Shown here one piece after another: positions 23,101-32,109 of a stretch of 64,000 bases of DNA. Every line of letters starts with the position of its first letter. The stretch's first letter is position 1. The DNA lies in assembly GCA_025558095.1 (NCBI GenBank), contig JAIVFI010000020.1:310001-374000 (forward strand). The letters run 5' to 3'. A program made the position numbers and the translations under genes. Under the pieces are notes generated by a model that saw only the letters and a program-made list of their open reading frames with translations, made no database searches and was not told where the DNA came from. This stretch comes from Hyaloraphidium curvatum. Its lineage: Eukaryota; Monoblepharomycota; Hyaloraphidiomycetes; Hyaloraphidiales; Hyaloraphidiaceae.

Positions 23101-23261
23101 TGCGCGAGCAGTGCGAGACCCTGCGGCTGCAGAACGAAGGGTCCGAGGACATTCTGAGGCAGGAGAGGGCCTTCAACGAGACGATCCGCGCCGAGATGAG
23201 GAAGCTGGCCCTGCTGCCGCGGACGCCGACGCCGCCGAGTGCCGTGACACCGGAGATCTAA
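20112..23261 (+). CDS. Large multi-pass and coiled-coil protein, acrB-like (ubiquitination network signalling type)
   Basis: Two exons (20112-22281 and 22348-23261, 66-nt intron, phase 1) give 1027 residues. The N-terminus is Pro/Gly-rich, followed by VHPLLTLPGLPFPG and three or four hydrophobic segments between about residues 115 and 300. A long Ala/Pro/Lys-rich linker follows. Residues about 800-1010 form a strong coiled coil (ALKRLRREWHRTSSAAREE and onward). This order (membrane segments, linker, then a coiled coil with an RLRREW-type opening) resembles the fungal acrB proteins linked to ubiquitin signalling and drug resistance. The match is by layout and one motif, so it is tentative. The ATG at 20112 is the first plausible in-frame start. 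Confidence 0.65.
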   Translation: MAPGRARHGRRPSAALSVPDSGGGSSQGDEDASTLGNEAEGGGGAAHPVPAQPAPPPPPRGPAVRTYKIDRGGYPAGAVPRAGRVHPLLTLPGLPFPGAAQPPPPAPLRWLRAASRGVVAAVLSLGTADLLLLHLGCALGPLRADRLAFAFLALAAAVDRVAALVGARQFVAAAATLLLLAALDWLALAWLRDSALLPTLADVVVYSSFAAHLTAPPPDPDPGQQADREAAAADQQARAKEAAPEGGPPSPETAAAALGSLVNPHFTILGMTLPHLAVSLLWTSVLLASVSLPPSTSPWALLLQAHIVATSMQNGLRDTVQRYAEMKTELAARVDRVRGERWKDYFGRVADETRGDTAAKAPAAKPAAPAKAKPGTGDRGAGPPVAPDKKVEQGAHHRHTSSSSSGPLALPDGSVASPRPGSRLAAPAGTLHRRKVSRTGSSSSVATASTAANPPPGQEAAKPDAAAKSDTPAKPDADALPLARIPGQPVGAKLLGGRALHARRIAAMEDPKSTDPAALYANFYEAEDRFELAFFRFANDPVGRPGDSSCELGWIVPASLKASLYIALKIDAELRKLRAEREREPAPGPRGRRKPPPTTNPAMEELLRTMDPESRGGDGNSATVRVSAGLSVPVSRISVRIDGDPWPREKWSVAEDADRMPGPRGDVSGYAWWDADGDEDDVWTPAPVRMSLDVAGLEGGREHTVRVGILGFWSVPARVFIRQGAFALPPHRVAREIAHAPCFFAGPAGSTAPSPPLTYEQQTNQLISEAFGHARPAAAPGDADAAPAGPYAGMSAPALRAQMESDQEAIRAAGQALKRLRREWHRTSSAAREEIASLKKGMAREEASDERNRRRMQVLGEQMESLRLAAESAEDELAGLRSQLAVEEARRDAIGRELREQRRKKERMERLAASGGGQKQQAEFAELEAQIAQQEKNSRHAQQAAAKLSAKLVQLRVSKEELAARIAQEREKQAAAALERRQHEALSESYGPLIEQLREQCETLRLQNEGSEDILRQERAFNETIRAEMRKLALLPRTPTPPSAVTPEI

Positions 23262-23489
23262 ATGTAGCGCGTTTCGCGCGGGTGTCGCAATCGACTTTCG
23301 TTTCCGGGACGCCTTGGCCCGATCTTGGTTTTCTCGTTCATCCGGTCGGTCCGAAGATGGAATCATGGGGAAATGATCATTCATACAGCAGAGAAGAGAA
23401 GGTGCCATCTTTGTACATGTGAGTGGGATATCGTGTGACCAATCAATGGAACAGCCTCGTTGGCCGGAATCTCATACCCCCCCCCTTTC

Positions 23490-25654
23490 TCAGGCATCGA
23501 AGAGCAGGTCCCTGCTCGTCGATCCCTGCCTCCGCAGCCCCGCCTCGCGCGCGAGCTTCTCTCCGTCGTTCCTGCGGAACGTGAAGCCCACAAAGCCCCT
23601 CCTGATCCCCCTGGCCTCCTCCTCCCCGGCCCCTTTGCCGGCCTTGCTGGCCTGCTGCTCCGTCTCGGCCCGCTTCTCGTGCACCTCGGCGTAGATGGCC
23701 ATGGACGCGGGGTCCGTGAAGTCGTCAAAGTGCCGGGTGTCGAACGCGTCCGCGAGGTCCGGGACAAAAGGCGGCCGTGGGCCGGCGCTGGTGCCCAGCA
23801 GGCCGAATGCGAGCGGCTTCATGAAAGGGTGACACTGCAGCGCGTTGATCGAAGAGAGGCGATTGGGTTTGTGTGCAATGAGCCTTGAACCCGGCACGTC
23901 AGCATTCGGCATTTGGATGGAACGCAGAAACCGAACTCACGCAGTGATCATGCTCCAGGCGTTGTCCGAGATTAGGACCTCGGTCGGACGCACCAAGATC
24001 TTGGTCCATTGGAGAACATTGTTCCAGACCTCGTCCGCATTCGCACCCTGGAACGGCGGGTAGCCTGGTGCAGTACACGAAGGGTAAGCACAGAACACGC
24101 AGTGTCAACTGGCAGGCAAGAACACAAACCGACGAGGAACTCGAAAAGGATGGTTCCGAGCGACCAGTAGTCGACGAGCTTGTCGTACCCTCCCGCGGGC
24201 GTGTTAAGGATCTCCGGCGCCATGTAGTCCGGGCTCCCGACCAGGCTCGTCGCGCGGACCTCCCGCCTGCGGTTCTCGTTGCGCAGAACCTGGTTTTCCT
24301 TGAAGGAGCGGGCGACGACGTCGGCCTGTGCGCGGCCGAGACGGAGCTTCATGGATTCGATTCGGGAATATGAGATGCGACCCTTGGCCAGCCCAAAGTC
24401 GGTCAGCTTGACGTGACCGCGGGTGTCGATGAGGAAATTCTCGGGCTTGAGGTCGCTGTTCAAGCACACGGTTAGCCGCGGCAAGACCTTTAGAGGACTA
24501 TCCCACCGATGGATGTAGCCCATCTCGTGCAACGCATTTACCCCGAGGGCCATCTCCGCGAGGTAGAACCTGCAGTGGCTCTCCGCAATGGGCCCGGGGT
24601 TGACGTTGAGGAGGGTCCGGATGTCGCCACCTGGGACGTACTCCATCGCGAGGTAGACGTTCTCGGTATCTTGGAAGGAGTACAGGAGCTTCACGAGCCA
24701 GGGGGACCGAGACTGGGTGAGGATGTCCCGCTCCGTCAGGATGTGGTCAACCTGGTGAATGAAGTGGTCAGGCTTCGCGAGTCCGTCGCCGATGAAGATG
24801 CGCACCTCGCCAAGCCGGTGGAGCAAGGTCTTGCTCATTTTCTTGAGCGCAACGACCTCCTCGGTCGCCTTCTTCTTGGCCAGGAAGACGCTGCCGTACC
24901 CGCCCTGCCCGATCTGGGAGAGGATGACAAAGTCGACGGCCTTGGTTCTCGTCCGGCGCTCCCGCATGGCCGCCCCCTCCTTCTCGAGGAACCGGTTCCA
25001 CCGCGCCTTGTACTCCACGGACATTTCCGCGAAGCCCATGCCATGCATTTGCTCCTTGAACCGAGCAGTCCGCTTCTTTCGGTCGCCGAGGAAGGTGTAG
25101 AGGTTCATGTACTGGTCGTACATGTCTGGCGCGCAGGTTGAGGGCCAAGACGGAGGCAAAGGCCGTCAGAGACTCACAGACTTCCAGCGCCGCACACTTC
25201 CGCAGAGTCCGCGCGCTCGGGTCGATGGTTTTCATGTCGTCGTCGTATTCTTCGTCGTCCTCCTCCTCGAGCAGGGCGGCGGAGGAGATGTTCAGGTTGG
25301 CGAGCGACCCCTGGAGGGAGTCGCGCCCGGGCAGCGGCGGCGGAACGCGGGCAGCCACATCGGTGCTCCTTTCTCCGCTCCTGCGGGGGCTCTCCGCCTC
25401 GGCGTGGGCCCGCGATGGCCGGGGAGCTACGCCTGCCGGTCCGTCAGTGCCGTCAAACACGCACGCGCTGCGGCCCCACCGTTCGCCGTCTGCGCCCTGT
25501 CTGCCGGTGCGCGCGGCGGGCGGCCCGAGCCCGAGCCCGCCGACCCGATCGACTCCGAGGATGTGGTTTTCGAGGGCGGCGCGGGCAGCGTGGCCGCCGA
25601 GTCGGCCGACGCCGCTGTTTTCGGCGGGTGCGCCGCGCCGCGGGACCCGTACAT
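23490..25654 (-). CDS. NDR-family AGC kinase, Dbf2/Sid2-like
   Basis: Seven exons (25654-25480, 25432-25178, 25125-24806, 24751-24507, 24455-24130, 24064-23941 and 23883-23490) give 612 residues. Ahead of the kinase domain lies the Mob1-binding helix region (DQYMNLYTFLGDRKKR). The kinase has the Gly loop IGQGGYGSVFLA, the ALKKM lysine, rejoined HRDLKPENF, TDFGLAKG and the activation segment TSLVGSPDYMAPEIL. The C-terminal hydrophobic motif is FVGFTFRR, as in Dbf2 and Sid2. This class acts at the end of the mitotic exit or septation pathway with a Mob1 partner. The N-terminal 100 residues are disordered and Ser/Ala-rich. All catalytic residues are present. Confidence 0.92.
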
Positions 25655-25857
25655 GGTGGGCACCGCGCCGCGCTTCGTCCCTCGATGAATGAAGGGGCGA
25701 TGCGCCGGGGAAACCGCCGGCTGATGGGAGGGATGGGCGTGAGCGCCGAGAATTGAGCACGACTTGGGGGATTCGAGCGCGGCGTGTGTTTGCCTGGGCG
25801 GATCGGCACGGCCACCAGCACGACCACGAGACGATGCCCGTTGGAAAATCTATTCCA

Positions 25858-27889
25858 TCACGAATACTTGGATCCAAAGTAGCTTGCCGCCCCATCCGCT
25901 CTCCGGGGGCCTTTGGACAGGAAACCGATCGCGGTCGGCTTGCCGTGCTTCGAAAACTGCTTCCTCGCCGCGGTGACAGAGTCCATACGCGGCACGCGGC
26001 GGCCGAAGAAGTGGCGGTGGAGCAGATCTGCAGCCATATCGTTCGGTGCCGGAGGCAGATTGCCGCGGGGATCCGTCTTGGTGGCGAGGGGCACGACAGC
26101 CGTCGACCTAAACCGACCACGTCAGACAGAGAAGAGGTAAACCGAGCTGAAAAGACGGTACGTACCCAACGATCTTGCCCCCACTGTGCTCGATTGCGTC
26201 GAGCCGCCTCCGTTTCCTCTCCTCCTCCGTCTCCTTGATAGGCCGTCTGCGCTTCTTGTCCCGAGCCTTTTCCTTCTCCGTCCGCTTTCTCTCCTCTTCA
26301 ACCAGCCGATCGAAATCGGTCCCAAATTCGACGGCATCCAACATCCCGTTGCCGCGCTTCGCCGGGGCTTCCAAATCCAACCTATCAAGATCGGCGAGCT
26401 CCGGAGCGTCCTCGTCGTCAGAGCCAAATGTCAGGTGCTTCCTTAGCTCGCCCTTGACCTTGACGGGCGCCTGACGTTCCGCATCAGACTCGTCCGTGTC
26501 GAAAAGCTGCGCAGCAGCAGCTTCCAGGTCAAACAGTTCTGGTGCAGGAGCTTTGCCTGCCGCTGGAGCCTTGGCCGCGACCACGTGCTGCTCCTCGTCG
26601 GAGGCCTCGACATGCTTTTGCTTCTTGACCTTCTTCGAAGCAGCTTTCGCGGCCTTCTCGCGCTCCGCCCTGCGACGCTCCTCCTTCTCCTGTCGCTTCT
26701 GCTTCTCTCTTTGCTCAACGCTGGCAAGGTGCTTCCGGCGCTGGCGCTCCGCAGACAGGACGGCAGCTTTGGAAGCCGAGGTCGAAATGTCCTCCGGCGC
26801 CGAATCCGAGTCCGAATCTGATTCGTCCGATGGCGACTCGTCCTTCGCGGCTGCCTCGCTTTGCTCGTCGCCGGAGTGGCCTTCCGAGACTTCGGCGGCC
26901 TCATCCACCGACGCCTCCCCGTCTGCGCCATGATCCTCCGCGCGAGGAGCTTCCAGAACTACACCGGCGCCCTCATCCTCGCTTTCCTCGGATGACGACG
27001 ACGAAGAAGCGTTTTTGCTCGCGGCTGCGGGCTTGGGCTTTGCAGGGGACGAAACCCCAACTTCTTCCTGGATGTCCTCCTCGAGATCTGTGTCCTCCTT
27101 GGCGACAGCTGCGGCAGCCGGCTTCCCATCGTCCGATTCGGCATCAGTAGCTGCTTGAAGCGCCTTTGGCTGCTTGGACTTCTTCCCCGAAGTGCGTTTT
27201 GGAGGAGGAGATCGTACGTCGAGATCGGCCGCGGGGACCGCCAGGCCCTCGACTTCGGGTACCCCAGTCTCTGCGGCTTCGCGGCCGCGCCGCTGCTTTG
27301 CGGGACTCGGGTCCTGCTCCTCCACCTCTTCTTCGGGCGCATCCGCATCATCAGCAGTCGATGCAGTCTTCTTTCCTCTCTTTGCCGTAGCTGGCGTAGC
27401 TTTCTTTGCGGCAGCGGCTTTCCGGCCGGTGCGGGGCGGACTCGGCACCTCGAGTTTCACCGCTTCCTCCTCCGGGTCCTCCACCTCATTTGTCTTATTT
27501 CTGCCGCGCCGCCCCGGTGTCTTGGCCGGGGTCTTTGACGGTTTCGGCGGGCTAGGCAGCGGTTCTGGCTGCGGCGTCGCGCTTCGTGCCCTCGTCGACC
27601 GTCGCAGCGCCGGTTTCTCGTCCGCTTCGCCCTCGTCATGGTTCTCGTCCGCGGAAGGCTCAGGTGTTTTCGATCGAGCGCGAGTTCTCAGGGCGATTGG
27701 AGCATCGCTGTCTTCGACATCGCTCCCAGCGTCCGCAGCGGGCGTGGGCGGCTCGAGGGTCACCCGCGGCACCCGGGGGGCCGCGGGAGTCGCCTCATCG
27801 GGCGGCGAGGCGCGTCGAGCTCGGCGCCGCGCCGTAGGGGGCGCTGCAGGCGTCGGCGGCGCCAGCCGGGAGGAAGAGCGAGGGGGCAT
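25858..27889 (-). CDS. Disordered, highly charged nuclear-type protein (unidentified)
   Basis: Two exons (27889-26166 and 26107-25858, 58-nt intron, phase 2) give 657 residues; an ATG at 27949 would add 20. Most of the protein is low complexity: Pro/Ala/Arg-rich near the start, then alternating acidic Ser/Glu/Asp and basic Lys/Arg blocks, with several KRGKK-like nuclear signals and a long charged helix (QREKQKRQEKEERRRAEREK). Only the C-terminus looks folded: IEHSGGKIVGST, then LATKTDPRGNLP, LLHRHFFGRRVPRMDS and GKPTAIGFLSKG. That block should be the informative part for a search. A chromatin or nucleolar role is a guess from composition. Confidence 0.65.
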
Positions 27890-28024
27890 TGGAATGTGAA
27901 AGCAGTGTTTACCACGCGCGGCGTCGGCTCCATCAAACCATTCCTGCATCGTCGTGTCTCCGCAAGTTCAAAAGCCAGCATTCAAATGCATTTGTAGCCC
28001 TAAACAACAAGTAATGTTCCATGC

Positions 28025-29945
28025 TCACAGCTCGACCCGCTCGACTTCGGCCTTGGCTTCCTCCCACGACTGGGCCGCCTTGCGGCTCCACTCCCTCATC
28101 TCCCTGGCAAAGCCTAGCATGATGGACTTGAGTTCCGCCATCTTCTCGCGCTGGTACCGGTCCAGATCCCGCTGGATCGCGACACCCGACTCGGCCAGCT
28201 CGGCCTGCAGGCCGTCGCGCTTCTCCGACAGCGAGAGGATCTTTTCGCGGGTGCGGGCGATCGAGCTCCGGCGCGTGGCGGCCGGATCGTTGTCGATAAG
28301 CGAGTTGAGCGTCGATAGGATGGTGTTTGTGCGCGAAGGCACAGGTGCCGGCGGCAGGGCGGGGAGAGGGTGCTCCGAGGGATCGTCCGACGAGCTCGAA
28401 GCCGTCGCGGTGGGCGGAAACGCGGGCGGAGGGAAAGTTGCCGCCGCGGCCTCAGGGTCCGCTGGTGCCGCCGGTGCCGCGAACGCGGTGGAGCCCCGCT
28501 GGAGGCCCTGCTGGACCCGCGTTGCCTCCTGCTCCGTCCGCTCCAGGCTTTGCAACTGGCTCCGCTTTCCTTCGATCTCCGCCAAGACGCCTTCCCACTC
28601 CACGTTCCGGGCACGGCGCCACTGGAGTACCTTGTCCACCGATTGGGCCAGCTGGGCTTGCTCCTGCAGCGGCTCCGCAAACGAAGATTCCAGCCCCTGC
28701 CGCAGTCGCGCCGTCGCGCGGCCGGTGGCCTCCTGCGCCTGGCCGATGCGTTCCAGTGCCGCGCCCAGCGGCGGTTCGGAGAGAGACCACGCGTTGTACT
28801 GGGCCGCGATGTCCGAGAGGACCTGCTGCGTGCCGTCGAGGTTCGTGAGGATGGCCCGCGAAGTGCGGTGCGCGTGGGAGATCGACGCGTGGAACTGCGA
28901 GGTGTAGGATTCCGCGTTGATCCAGTGCGGGTCTGTCAGGTGACGTTCAGCGAACGAAGCAACCATCGCAAGAGTCTTCCCACCAGGGCTTATGAGCGTC
29001 CCTTTGCCGAGAACCTTCTTCAGGGGCCCTCCGCTGCTGCTCTTCGGCACGACGGCCTTTGCCAGCACCTCGTTCCAGCTGCCGGGCTCAAGGAAGCCGT
29101 GGACCATGTGGTCAGCACCCAGGATGGGGTGCCTGACCACGCGGTTCAGGAAAGACGCGAGCATCCGCTTCCGCTTCGCAATCACGGTCGGATCGTCCTT
29201 TGTGCGCGACTGCTTGGTCGCGTAGTCGGCCAGGGTGTGCTTCTCCGGGATGGGCGGGACCACGACGGTAGGGTGGATCCGCTGCAGCGACTTGCGCAAC
29301 GACTCGAATTCCGAGTACCTCCGGAGCACGGTGTGGAGAGGGGTGGAGGAGCTGGGGTTGAGGGCGACGATCTGGTAGACGATGAAGGAGGTGCCGGTCA
29401 TGTCGGTCGACTGCGGAGTCTGGAAGTCAGCATGCAATGCGGGCGTAGTCGTGCCCGAAAGCAAAGGAGGATAAATCGCTCTGCCTTCAACGCGAATGCC
29501 GCCGGTTGCCCACGACGACGCGTCGACCCCGGGGCATGGGGTTTCCACGGTTTCACCGATTCGAACCATGCTTCCACGACCCGGTCCCAAAGTTCACCTT
29601 TTGCGAGTCTGCGATCGCAATCATGTTGCGCCTCTCCGACTCCGCGTCCGCCCCGGACGCGGGGTACATCTGCAGCCACTTGAGGATCGCCGCATGGGTC
29701 GGGCAGCACGGTGCCGCCGGCTTCTGCGGCGCGGGGTCGGCCGGCGGCGCCGTCTCCGGCAGCGCGTACGCGGCGGACGTCATCGGCGGCTCCGGCGGCT
29801 CGTCGTCGAGGGGCACGACGGCGGCTGCAGGCGGCGGCGCGTCGAACGCGTCCTCGTCGTCTGCGGCGGTCCGAGCGAGCGGGTTGAACGCGTTGCCGCC
29901 GAACGACTCCAACTCGTCATCGGACGAAGTCGCCGAGAGCGCCAT
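28025..29945 (-). CDS. PX-BAR sorting nexin, Snx41/Atg20-like
   Basis: Two exons (29945-29598 and 29419-28025, intron 178 nt, phase 0) give 580 residues. The PX domain begins near residue 106: MIAIADSQK is joined to TPQSTDMTGTSFIVYQI, followed by LRRYSEFESLRK, the PxxP loop VVPPIPEKHTLADY, and RKRMLASFLNRVVRHP. A coiled BAR domain fills residues about 270-580. These proteins bind PI3P on endosomes and in yeast work with Snx4 in recycling and selective autophagy. A Ser/Pro-rich insert splits the BAR region (about residues 450-520), as in Atg20 relatives. Snx4/Atg24 is the alternative; the long acidic N-terminus favours Snx41/Atg20. Confidence 0.82.
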
Positions 29946-30049
29946 GTCGAGTTGGCCGGGACTTGCGCGTCGAGCTGCGTCCGTCCAAGGCGGCGGTGCA
30001 TGATCGTTCGAGGGCACGCGCGCGGTTCGCGCGGCCCCCACTGGACGCG
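29946..30049. promoter_or_regulatory. Shared upstream region of the nexin and SETD genes
   Basis: Only 104 bases lie between the two divergent start codons, so the promoters must overlap. No known binding site was identified. Confidence 0.35.
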
Positions 30050-31480
30050 ATGGAGGCCTTCCAATCCTTCGTGGAGGCCCACATCGCGCCTCGTGCTCCT
30101 TTGGCAGTGGCCCTAGACGGCGTCGAGGGCCGAGGCTACGCGCTCCGGCTCTCTCGGGACGCCAACGCCGGCGATCTCCTCTTCCGGATTCCAGCGGACG
30201 CTCTTCTGCGGGCGCCACCGCTCGGAGGTCCCGAATTGAATCGCAGTGAGGGCGGCCTCGTGAGCCCTGCCGCGCTGGGGTTCTTTGCCCGCGCCGTTCA
30301 GGATCGGACAGGGGAGAGCATCGGCCTCTCGAACGAAGAGCTTCCTTTCGACGACCTGAGGCTCATACTGGAACTGATTCACCAGCGCTCGCTAGGGACA
30401 GCGTCGCCTTGGTACGGATACATTGCAATGCTGCCCAAAGACTTCCCGACCTGCCCACTTTACTGGAGCGACGAGGACACGGAGAGGAGGCTGACCGGAG
30501 CCCCACTTTATGGCCTGGCCGAGGAACTTCGCGCGCAATTAAGGCTTGCATGGGAGTGGACTCTGGATCTGCTGTCGCAGCATCTCCCTCGGAACCAGCT
30601 GGAGAGCTACGATTGGGGAGCTTTCGTTTGGGCGTACATGGTGGTGCAATCCCGCGCCTTCAAGGTCCGTTTTCCGGGAATCGAGGGCACGGAGACCGTC
30701 CTGGTTCCGTTTGGAGACATGGCCAACCACGCAATTGTGTCCGAGGATGCGGTCGTGCGGAATCTGCATGCGCTGGATGCCGGGACGGGCTGCCTCGAGG
30801 TCGTTTGCTCGCGTGCGGTGAATGCGGGGGACGAAATGACCATACACTGTCGGTTTCCTCCGTTCTGGTTTTCGATCTTACGTGTACTAATGCCCGATGC
30901 AGACAACGACCTTGCTCCGTGGCAGACTCTGCTTCATTACGGATTTTCAGTCCCCACCAGCTCCCCGAATCCCTACGATCGTATCAACCTCGCCCTGGCT
31001 TTCCCTGACGAAGATTCTTTCGAGCTGGAATCTCGAAAGCTCCTGTTGTTTTCCACCGTTTCGGACCTGTCGGAGGAGCACTCGCTGACCGCGGAGCCGG
31101 CCGACAACTTCCTCGCGAGCGTCAGGGTGGCATTGGCGGTGGAAGAAGAACTCAACGGCCTCGATATCGAGGATGTCGCGGACAGGTGTTTCAGATCGTC
31201 GGGGCTCGGGGAGGCGAACGAGCGGAGGGCCGTTCGCGCGGCGATCCGGATGGTGCGATCCCTGGATTCTCTCTATCCTCGTCCGTTCGAGGAAGATGAA
31301 GAGGCGCTGGAAGCTTTGGAGATGGAGCTAAAGCTGGACGGAGAGCGCCTTGCCGATAGGGAGGCGCTACGCTATGCTGTCGGTCAGAGGCGCCTCCTTC
31401 GGAGCGTCCGAGCCTGGGCCGAGCGCCTGTACGCGGCACTCGGACCCGGCGATTCAGATGTAGACAGTGAAGATGAGTAG
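30050..31480 (+). CDS. SET-domain lysine methyltransferase, SETD3/SETD6/Rubisco-LSMT type
   Basis: Two exons (30050-30848 and 30903-31480, 54-nt intron, phase 1) give 458 residues. The protein starts with the usual N-SET strand (VALDGVEGRGYALRL, GDLLFRIP). It has the SET signature VPFGDMANH and the rejoined MTIHYNDLAPWQTLLHYGF, equivalent to the GYG/NxxLLxxYGF motif, followed by a helical substrate-binding C-terminal domain. Fungal relatives (Rkm1-4) methylate ribosomal proteins or elongation factors in the cytosol. The intron was chosen because it restores this motif; read through, the frame would carry an insertion. Its stop is 95 bases from the convergent small gene. Confidence 0.88.
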   Translation: MEAFQSFVEAHIAPRAPLAVALDGVEGRGYALRLSRDANAGDLLFRIPADALLRAPPLGGPELNRSEGGLVSPAALGFFARAVQDRTGESIGLSNEELPFDDLRLILELIHQRSLGTASPWYGYIAMLPKDFPTCPLYWSDEDTERRLTGAPLYGLAEELRAQLRLAWEWTLDLLSQHLPRNQLESYDWGAFVWAYMVVQSRAFKVRFPGIEGTETVLVPFGDMANHAIVSEDAVVRNLHALDAGTGCLEVVCSRAVNAGDEMTIHCRFPPFWFSILRVLMPDADNDLAPWQTLLHYGFSVPTSSPNPYDRINLALAFPDEDSFELESRKLLLFSTVSDLSEEHSLTAEPADNFLASVRVALAVEEELNGLDIEDVADRCFRSSGLGEANERRAVRAAIRMVRSLDSLYPRPFEEDEEALEALEMELKLDGERLADREALRYAVGQRRLLRSVRAWAERLYAALGPGDSDVDSEDE

Positions 31481-31575
31481 CGCAGTAGATTCTCCGGCCC
31501 ATTACAACCGTGAAAAAGCCAGACGCGTCCAGTTCCGAGTCGCCCCGTCCTCGGCTTCCAATCCTGGAGCCCCCT

Positions 31576-31956
31576 TCAATCCACAATGTCCACCTTCAGC
31601 TTGATGCCCACGAGCGGCAGCATCAGCTTCTGTTCAAACTCGACGAGCTTTTGCCTATCGCGTTCCGTGCTGTACCCCTTCTTCGCGTCCTCGAACCCCC
31701 GCGACAGCTCGACCAGGATCGTGTTGGTCGCCCCGGACCGGTAGTCCCCCGTCGGATTGTTGCTCTCCTCCGCGACGTTGTCGATCGACCAGAAGGTCGG
31801 CAGCGTTGACGCCAGTTGCGTTATCAGCTTGATGTCCTCGGCAAGCTGCCTCGTCCCGGTCGGTGCCGGGCCCTCGCCATCCTTGCCCGCGGGATCGGCA
31901 GGATCGGCTGCATCATTCTGCGACTCGATGGCCGGTGGTTTGCCCTCTTCCGACAT
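31576..31956 (-). CDS. Small unidentified protein, 126 aa
   Basis: An intronless frame starting MSEEGKPPAIESQ. The first 35 residues are disordered. The remainder looks folded, with TFWSIDNVAEES, ATNTILVELSRGFEDAKKG and a charged C-terminal helix ending LPLVGIKLKVDIVD. An upstream in-frame ATG (32007) would add 17 residues. There is no signal peptide or membrane helix. It is divergent from the aminotransferase fusion, with about 150 bases between starts. I do not recognise the family. Confidence 0.55.
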   Translation of the reverse strand: MSEEGKPPAIESQNDAADPADPAGKDGEGPAPTGTRQLAEDIKLITQLASTLPTFWSIDNVAEESNNPTGDYRSGATNTILVELSRGFEDAKKGYSTERDRQKLVEFEQKLMLPLVGIKLKVDIVD

Positions 31957-32109
31957 TAGGGATCGCAGGGGACGATTGGGGGATGGGTCGAGGCTGATGA
32001 TTCGCATCGCGCCGGCCGCGGAGGGACGAAGAGGGATACTCGCCCCTTTCTCGCCAGCAAACCGACATTCGCCGCCGCAGCAGACGCCCATCGTCATCGT
32101 CATAAGAGG

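Noticed and set aside
20994-23408. An 804-codon open frame antisense to the acrB-like gene
   Set aside because: It lies opposite a well-supported coding region with a coiled coil and membrane helices. High third-position GC makes antisense stop codons rare, and the translation is Arg/Gly/Leu-rich without any motif.
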